A stretch of DNA of 40,172 nt from Lachnospiraceae bacterium V9D3004 (GTDB lineage Bacteria; Bacillota; Clostridia; Lachnospirales; Lachnospiraceae): assembly GCA_000621985.1 (NCBI GenBank), contig JHWW01000021.1, forward strand, positions 1-40,172, written 5' to 3'. The number at the start of each line of letters is the position of its first letter. Within the stretch, counting starts at the first letter, position 1. A program made the position numbers and the translations under genes. Below the pieces are notes generated by a model that was not told where the DNA came from, did no database searches, and saw only the letters and a program-made list of their open reading frames with translations. Below, piece after piece: positions 35,950-40,172 of the stretch.

Positions 35950-36708
35950 ATGATCACTGACAAAAAATATTCATTATTAAGACATTTGACCGGATTATGT
36001 CTGATATCAATATTCATAATGGCACTCATACTGACACTTCCTTCGGAAGCTGCCATAAGTTATGCTGCCACAAAGAATCCAAAGCTTAACATCCGTATTC
36101 TCAACACTATCAAAAACACGAAACACAACCTTAGAGTATATAATACACTTGAAAGCCAGTCCGTTCAATTCGAATCTGACGACACCGACATAGTCGCGAT
36201 CCGAAAAGTCCGCAGTACTTCGTGCAGGCTCGTTGCCAAAGCAACCGGAAACACAGTTATAAACGCGTATATATATGATGAAAATGAGGAGCTTGTAACT
36301 ACACTTACATGCACAGTTACGGTATCTCCACGTGCCGCAAGCGTTAAGTTCAATAAGAAAAAATATAAATTGACCGTAGGAACGACAAAGAGAATAAAAG
36401 CTATCGTAAAACCGATAACTTCATGCGAGAATCCTCTCTATTCTTCAGAAGATACTTCAATCGCAACCGTCAGCAGCAACGGAACCGTTACCGCGCTCGC
36501 ACCCGGGCAGACAACCATAAAAGCTTATATCTCAAATGGCCGTGAGAGTTCATATACTCTTAACGTGATCGAAAGTCCCGCACCTGTACATGATGTTGAC
36601 GGCACCGGTAATTCTGTCGAGCCTACCGCAACTCCCCAGCCTTCATCTTCTGAATCAGCCGATCAGGCAAAAGGAAAGCCCGATGTTATTAATGCCGGCG
36701 TCAAATGA
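35950..36708 (+). CDS. Small secreted protein with Big_2 Ig-like domains
   Basis: The 252 residues include a basic N terminus, then a membrane/signal segment (LCLISIFIMALILTLPSEAA). A degenerate Ig-like segment (about 45-130) follows, then a clear Big_2 domain (about 132-207) with KLTVGTTKRIKAIVKPIT, SSEDTSIATVSSNGTVTALA and PGQTTIKAYIS. The Pro/Ser/Thr tail is cut off at GVK. There is no enzyme domain. It shares style with the N-terminal domain of the GH115 and esterase proteins. It is divergent from the two-component system and may be its target. The stop codon lies inside the terminator hairpin. The function is unknown. Confidence 0.82.
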   Translation: MITDKKYSLLRHLTGLCLISIFIMALILTLPSEAAISYAATKNPKLNIRILNTIKNTKHNLRVYNTLESQSVQFESDDTDIVAIRKVRSTSCRLVAKATGNTVINAYIYDENEELVTTLTCTVTVSPRAASVKFNKKKYKLTVGTTKRIKAIVKPITSCENPLYSSEDTSIATVSSNGTVTALAPGQTTIKAYISNGRESSYTLNVIESPAPVHDVDGTGNSVEPTATPQPSSSESADQAKGKPDVINAGVK

Positions 36709-36722
36709 CACCGGCATTTTTT
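36691..36722 (+). terminator. Terminator overlapping the end of the Big_2 gene
   Basis: AATGCCGG and CCGGCATT pair, with GTCA/TGAC inside, followed by TTTT. The left arm contains the last codons and the TGA stop lies in the loop region. The hairpin therefore begins within the coding sequence. Confidence 0.88.
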
Positions 36723-36758
36723 AGTCTTGCTTCGTTTATATTTGTTCAGCACCCCAGT

Positions 36759-36902
36759 TTAATTCTTATACTTCTTAATGATCTCCTCATACCTTCTTCT
36801 TGAAGCCTGAACTTCTTCACTTTCTTCCTCTTCTTCGGTATCTTCTTCTGCCATCTCTGAAAGAAGATCCTTAAGATCATCATCACTGTAAAAATCCTGC
36901 AT
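36759..36902 (-). CDS. Small acidic protein (47 aa)
   Basis: The ORF begins MQDFYSDDDLKDLLSEMAEE and ends RRRYEEIIKKYKN. The centre is an acidic Glu run (residues about 19-30), and the C terminus is a basic amphipathic helix. AAGGGGGC lies seven to eight bases before the ATG. Codon use (GAA, GAT, AGA, AAG) agrees with its neighbours. It lies alone between the Big_2 terminator and the CYTH gene, on the other strand. I do not recognise the family. The charge pattern suggests a protein-binding adaptor, but no function can be assigned. Confidence 0.65.
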   Translation of the reverse strand: MQDFYSDDDLKDLLSEMAEEDTEEEEESEEVQASRRRYEEIIKKYKN

Positions 36903-37015
36903 AGGTAAAGCCCCCTTTACGTTTTTGCTTTTATAATTTATAATCTGTAACTGTAATTTTACTATATTTGAAGTGATTATACAAGGGAAATTTTTTGCGA
37001 AAGGAAGTATATACC

Positions 37016-37516
37016 ATGGGAACTTCTTACGAGATAGAAAGGAAATTCAGAATAAATAAACTGCCGGATGATCTTGAATCTTTTGATCCTTCATACATTG
37101 AGCAGGGTTATCTCTGCGTCAACCCCGTCATCCGTGTCAGAAGACGCGATGACAAATATATTCTTACATACAAATCCGGCGGTCTTATGAAGCGTGAAGA
37201 ATATGAGCACCTTTTAACCAAAGAAGGTTTTGAACATCTGATCAAAAAAGCCGACGGAATTGTCATATCAAAAACAAGATACTTTATTCCCGATGATTCG
37301 GGATATACTATAGAACTTGATGTATTTCACGGTGATCTTGAAGGTTTTATTATGGCCGAAGTTGAATTCGAATCTGAAGAAGCGGCAGATTCATATACCC
37401 CTCCTTCATGGTTTGGCGAAGATGTAACAAAAAACCCTGCCTTCCACAACAGTAATATCAGCCGTATGGATAAGGCAGAGCTTGAGATTTTTTTGGAAAA
37501 GTACTCTTTTTCATAA
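37016..37516 (+). CDS. CYTH-domain (triphosphate tunnel) phosphohydrolase
   Basis: The family binds triphosphate-containing substrates such as tripolyphosphate, thiamine triphosphate or ATP in a beta-barrel. The 166 residues carry the signature ExExK as YEIERKFRI (E6, E8, K10), RVRRRDDKYILTYKSGG with the Arg/Lys tunnel residues, and the acidic strand IMAEVEFESEEAADSY. It is somewhat shorter than full adenylate-cyclase-type members and similar to the bacterial YgiF/NE1496-like short forms. The frame opens at a TTG (36995), but the ATG at 37016 has AAAGGAAG eight bases before it. It is monocistronic and convergent with the esterase gene. The substrate is unknown. Confidence 0.88.
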   Translation: MGTSYEIERKFRINKLPDDLESFDPSYIEQGYLCVNPVIRVRRRDDKYILTYKSGGLMKREEYEHLLTKEGFEHLIKKADGIVISKTRYFIPDDSGYTIELDVFHGDLEGFIMAEVEFESEEAADSYTPPSWFGEDVTKNPAFHNSNISRMDKAELEIFLEKYSFS

Positions 37517-37592
37517 TTGCATAATATCGCATTTTATCGTCTTGCTTAGCAGGCAGATCATGGGCAGGCAGCGAAAAACACGTCAAAAGAGA

Positions 37593-39677
37593 TCAAATGA
37601 TTACCGCAAAAGGAATCATCGGAAGATCTGCTCCGTTATATAACGGAGGATCGGACGGACAGTTATCATAGCAATATCTGACTGCAGCCGGTTTTTCATT
37701 TTGAGTATCAATAATATGTCGTATGTCATCAGACAGAGTGATAACCACCGTGTTCTCACCGCTTATTCTTATATCATCCGCATCAGATGGTCTGATCCAT
37801 GTTATGAATGGGTCATAGACGCTCTCTGATGCGGAGATAAGACCTATCTCAAAATAATTATTATCATTTATCTTCTTGATACCACCTGTACAGTGTGTAA
37901 ATGTAAGTCTTATCTCATTATCCTTCTCTGAATACCTGACACTTTCAAGCTTAGGTCCGCTGTACTCCACATCTTTTCCGTACACAAGTGCTTCGGCGGC
38001 AAGAGCAAGTCTCTTTCCAACAGCTTCTTTAGTCTGGGGATGAAGGTCGTTAGCCTCTCCCACATCAATCGTAACAGCCATCGCGGTATTATCCCTGCTG
38101 TAAAGAACCCTTCTTTGTTCCTCTCTTATCACAGCCCACGAATCCTTGGTGACTACTCTGGCCGGATCGTCGTATTGAGGCAGTCCGACGAACATGAACG
38201 GAAGATCATCACCAAACCATTCACGCCAGCAGTCTATAAGCGCTTCCATGAGCTTCGCATAACCTTCGGGATGGCTGTCATTTGATTCGCCCTGATACCA
38301 TAATCCTGCTCTGCATGTATATCTCTTAACCGGATACATCATTCCGTTGTAAAGTGCCGATGGTTTGTATATAAAAAATGTCTGCATAGGCAGTTCTTCC
38401 ATCTTTGCGCCGTAGGAATATCTCCATGTTCCCGACAGATCAAGTTCCCATTTTCCGCTTTCCGGTGAGGCATTTCCCACTGATGCTTCAGCCGATTCAG
38501 ACCGGACTCCGGTGTTCATTTTCCCCTTTAAACTATCCGGCATGGCATATTCGGATATTATTGTTCCATCCGTATATCCACCCTCGAATATGCAGGCGTT
38601 TCCTTGTAAGCAGTATTTTTTATTCTGTGTAAAACCGCCGGTATTGCGATTAATTATCACTCGCATCGCGATAACATTCTTTCCGTGTTTAAGCAATCCG
38701 TCAGGAATCCTGTAACGTCTTGGCGGGTACATATATGCAGTCTCTCCGACTTTTACTCCGTTAACATATGCTTCATCACCATCTATCAGAGTTCCCAGGC
38801 GAAGCATGACCCCGTTAATATTATAATCTTCCGGGATATCTATCTCTCTTCGAAACCAGATGGAACCATGATATGAGCCAATATCGGTATCACCGAAGAA
38901 TACGGGGATATCAATCTTATCCCAGTCAGAATCATCATATTCAGGATCTGCATAGGAAGAATCACCGAAACCTCTGTCTGCATTATATAAGTCGGAATAC
39001 CACCCGTTCATCCTGTCCATATCGGATGCCATCGTATCTTCAACATATTTTTTATCAAGACACTGATCTATGATCTCATCATATCCACCCATTTTTCGTA
39101 AAAGTTCTTCCGGCAAATGTGACTCGATCGGAGTCCCGCCTATTGAATTATTGATAAGTCCTATCGGAACATTTTCTTCAAGATATACGCGCTCGGCAAA
39201 GTTGAAGCCGGCCGCGCTCATAAGAAGCAGATCATCTCCGACAGCCCTGTACCATCTGCATTCCGGAAGCTGTCTTGTCACTTCTCCAAACCGCATGATC
39301 TCAGGCACTCTTAATTCACGTATCATTGGATAATTGACAGAATCAATCCTGTCACCGATCAGATCTATCGTCCTTTCGATAGGAAGCTGCATATTGGACT
39401 GTCCGCTTATCAGATAGACATCACCGTACAGAATATCATTAACTTCCACAATATCCGATCCGCCTGTCACGGTCATTGTATGCGGTCCGCCGGCTTCTCC
39501 GGTATATATAGACGCTTCGAATATACCTTCCTCATCGGCAACCGCCTCGCACTGCTTATCATCAAGCTTAACAGTGACTGTAACACCCGGTGATGCAAAG
39601 CCCCATACATTAACATTCTTTTCTCTCTGAAGGATCATTCCGTCCTGAAATGCTCTGAATAATTCAAAATCAGCCAT
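37593..39677 (-). CDS. Sialate O-acetylesterase-like SGNH esterase with sugar-binding insertion
   Basis: This is a cytoplasmic or surface esterase of the SASA family, 694 residues. The catalytic pieces are VYLISGQSNMQLPI (Ser nucleophile), GLWYQGESNDSHPEGYAKL and the Asp-His pair in NDLHPQTKEAVGKRL. Between them (about 235-400) is a jelly-roll, GH2-like insertion with SIWFRREIDIPEDY and DEAYVNGVKVGETAYMYP, common in proteins that remove acetyl groups from glycans such as xylan or sialic acid. The frame opens at 39782 in a region overlapping the next gene; ATG 39677 follows GGAGATTATC. There is no signal peptide. It could act on acetylated oligosaccharides imported after extracellular breakdown. 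Confidence 0.9.
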   Translation of the reverse strand: MADFELFRAFQDGMILQREKNVNVWGFASPGVTVTVKLDDKQCEAVADEEGIFEASIYTGEAGGPHTMTVTGGSDIVEVNDILYGDVYLISGQSNMQLPIERTIDLIGDRIDSVNYPMIRELRVPEIMRFGEVTRQLPECRWYRAVGDDLLLMSAAGFNFAERVYLEENVPIGLINNSIGGTPIESHLPEELLRKMGGYDEIIDQCLDKKYVEDTMASDMDRMNGWYSDLYNADRGFGDSSYADPEYDDSDWDKIDIPVFFGDTDIGSYHGSIWFRREIDIPEDYNINGVMLRLGTLIDGDEAYVNGVKVGETAYMYPPRRYRIPDGLLKHGKNVIAMRVIINRNTGGFTQNKKYCLQGNACIFEGGYTDGTIISEYAMPDSLKGKMNTGVRSESAEASVGNASPESGKWELDLSGTWRYSYGAKMEELPMQTFFIYKPSALYNGMMYPVKRYTCRAGLWYQGESNDSHPEGYAKLMEALIDCWREWFGDDLPFMFVGLPQYDDPARVVTKDSWAVIREEQRRVLYSRDNTAMAVTIDVGEANDLHPQTKEAVGKRLALAAEALVYGKDVEYSGPKLESVRYSEKDNEIRLTFTHCTGGIKKINDNNYFEIGLISASESVYDPFITWIRPSDADDIRISGENTVVITLSDDIRHIIDTQNEKPAAVRYCYDNCPSDPPLYNGADLPMIPFAVII

Positions 39678-39690
39678 GATAATCTCCATT

Positions 39691-39846
39691 CTATTTGCAT
39701 CCTTTGCAACGACTGCAATCGCCGCCACATGAGGATCGTCCTTTTTTCTTATCGCGAACCATGACGTATAAAATGCATGCAACGATCACTACAAGGATAA
39801 CACCTACAACGATCGTTCCCACATTGTTGCTTAACCATTCGATCAT
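39691..39846 (-). CDS. FeoB-associated Cys-rich membrane protein
   Basis: This 51-residue peptide begins MIEWLSNNVGTIVVG, has one membrane helix (about 10-30) and ends with a Cys cluster at C40, C44, C47 and C50. This pattern matches the short protein that follows ferrous iron transporter feoB in many Firmicutes. ATG 39846 has GGAG six bases upstream and is preferred to the longer frame from 39882, whose extension is a hairpin. It is 14 bp ahead of the esterase gene. No feoB lies in the window. The upstream side enters the IS110-like element, so feoB, if present, is beyond it. Confidence 0.75.
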   Translation of the reverse strand: MIEWLSNNVGTIVVGVILVVIVACILYVMVRDKKKGRSSCGGDCSRCKGCK

Positions 39847-39861
39847 ATAAATCTCCATTCC

Positions 39862-39880
39862 GCCGCCTTCGGTCGGCGGC
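39862..39880. promoter_or_regulatory. GCCGCC/GGCGGC hairpin in the leader of the Cys-rich peptide gene
   Basis: GCCGCC (39862-39867) and GGCGGC (39875-39880) pair around a seven-base loop, just upstream of the ribosome site at about 39850-39855. It has no T-tract. It might be a remnant of a terminator or attenuator. Confidence 0.4.
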
Positions 39881-39900
39881 ACAAATAGTGATGAAAGTAT

Positions 39901-40139
39901 CGACTGTCCTCCACGTTGTGTATATAATTCAAGCGAGAAGCTATACTACAAAGCACGGGAGGAGGAGTCGTAAAAACTCTCTCGTTTTAGACAGCATATA
40001 AATCAGTGTAAGTTCCACCTTCCAAGCACAAATAAGTGGCTCTATCAGACCGTACACTAAGAATTGTTTTAACTCTTGTTGAATTGTGTGGTGGAACAGT
40101 CAATGGCTTCTCTTTATTCTAAAGAAAGGAGCTATGCCG
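39901..40139 (+). ncRNA. Left non-coding end of an IS110-like element, candidate bridge RNA region
   Basis: This stretch precedes the transposase start and holds two long-range inverted repeats. One has arms CGACTGTCCTCC (39901-39912) and GGAGGAGTCG (39961-39970), with all but one or two positions pairing. The other has arms GTTCCACC (40012-40019) and GGTGGAAC (40090-40097), with CACAA/TTGTG nested. In IS110-group elements the bridge RNA is encoded here. The exact RNA ends and the left boundary of the element are not determined. Confidence 0.5.
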
Positions 40140-40172
40140 ATGAAAGTTGTTTATCAAACCTGCTGTGGCGTC
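40140..40172 (+). CDS. IS110-family transposase, N-terminal fragment at the window edge
   Basis: Only 11 codons are visible, MKVVYQTCCGV, cut off by the end of the window. This is the characteristic start of IS110-family DEDD transposases, where VY..CCG.DVHK normally follows. AAGGAG lies eight bases upstream of ATG 40140; an in-frame ATG at 40134 has too short a spacing. The call rests on a short motif plus the folded upstream leader. Confidence 0.65.
   Translation, partial: MKVVYQTCCGV

Noticed and set aside
39901-39970. tRNA gene at the edge of the IS-like element
   Set aside because: The ends pair, but there is no T-loop GTTCGA-type sequence, anticodon arm or acceptor pattern.
1-40172. 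CRISPR array
   Set aside because: No regularly spaced direct repeats were seen; the repeats present are two-copy palindromic units far apart.

Overview
The window looks like a chromosomal segment of an anaerobic, low-to-moderate G+C Firmicute of the Lachnospiraceae type (Butyrivibrio, Roseburia or Lachnospira relatives). This is inferred from three things: the Gram-positive ribosomal-protein order rpmG-secE-nusG-rplK-rplA-rplJ-rplL, secreted proteins built from Lys-rich Ig-like (Big_2-type) domains plus Pro/Thr linkers, and a secreted GH115 alpha-glucuronidase typical of gut or rumen xylan degraders. The genus is not resolved.

Layout. 1-2.8 kb: a structured repeat (R1), then a polyprenyl-phosphate sugar-1-P transferase and an LCP-family ligase (cell-surface glycopolymer synthesis). 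2.9-7.4 kb, minus strand: a chemoreceptor without an extracellular sensor, an acyl-ACP thioesterase coupled to a MATE transporter, and a histidine phosphatase. 7.5-11.1 kb, minus strand: the ribosomal/NusG cluster, with its own promoters, an L10 leader followed by an attenuator-like terminator, and a terminator after rplL; rpoB is not next door. 11.2-15.4 kb: an orphan FliD-like protein and a BlaI/BlaR1-like pair with a double operator and a sensor domain that does not look like a penicillin-binding domain. 15.5-25.3 kb: a 1356-residue GLUG surface protein, the GH115 enzyme and an SGNH esterase, divergent from an AraC regulator (25.4-26.3 kb) that probably controls esterase and GH115. 26.5-32.3 kb: glycogen phosphorylase and isoleucyl-tRNA synthetase. 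32.3-35.8 kb: a GT2 glycosyltransferase, a second R1 copy and an OmpR-type two-component system. 35.9-39.9 kb: a secreted Big_2 protein, a 47-residue acidic protein, a CYTH triphosphatase, a sialate-O-acetylesterase-like enzyme and a FeoB-associated Cys-rich membrane peptide. The right edge enters what looks like an IS110-family element: the first 11 transposase codons, preceded by a folded non-coding stretch where a bridge RNA would be expected.

The main unexplained structure is non-coding. R1 occurs twice, both copies exactly 182 nt between their outer stem ends, with several helices kept by paired substitutions. R2 (83-84 nt) occurs twice, each time 6-7 nt beyond the T-tract of an intrinsic terminator and in the same orientation as that terminator. 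Together with hairpin-rich leaders upstream of the GLUG and GH115 genes and inside the L10 leader, this suggests families of mobile or functional structured RNAs. All calls come from reading the sequence; no database search or folding program was run.
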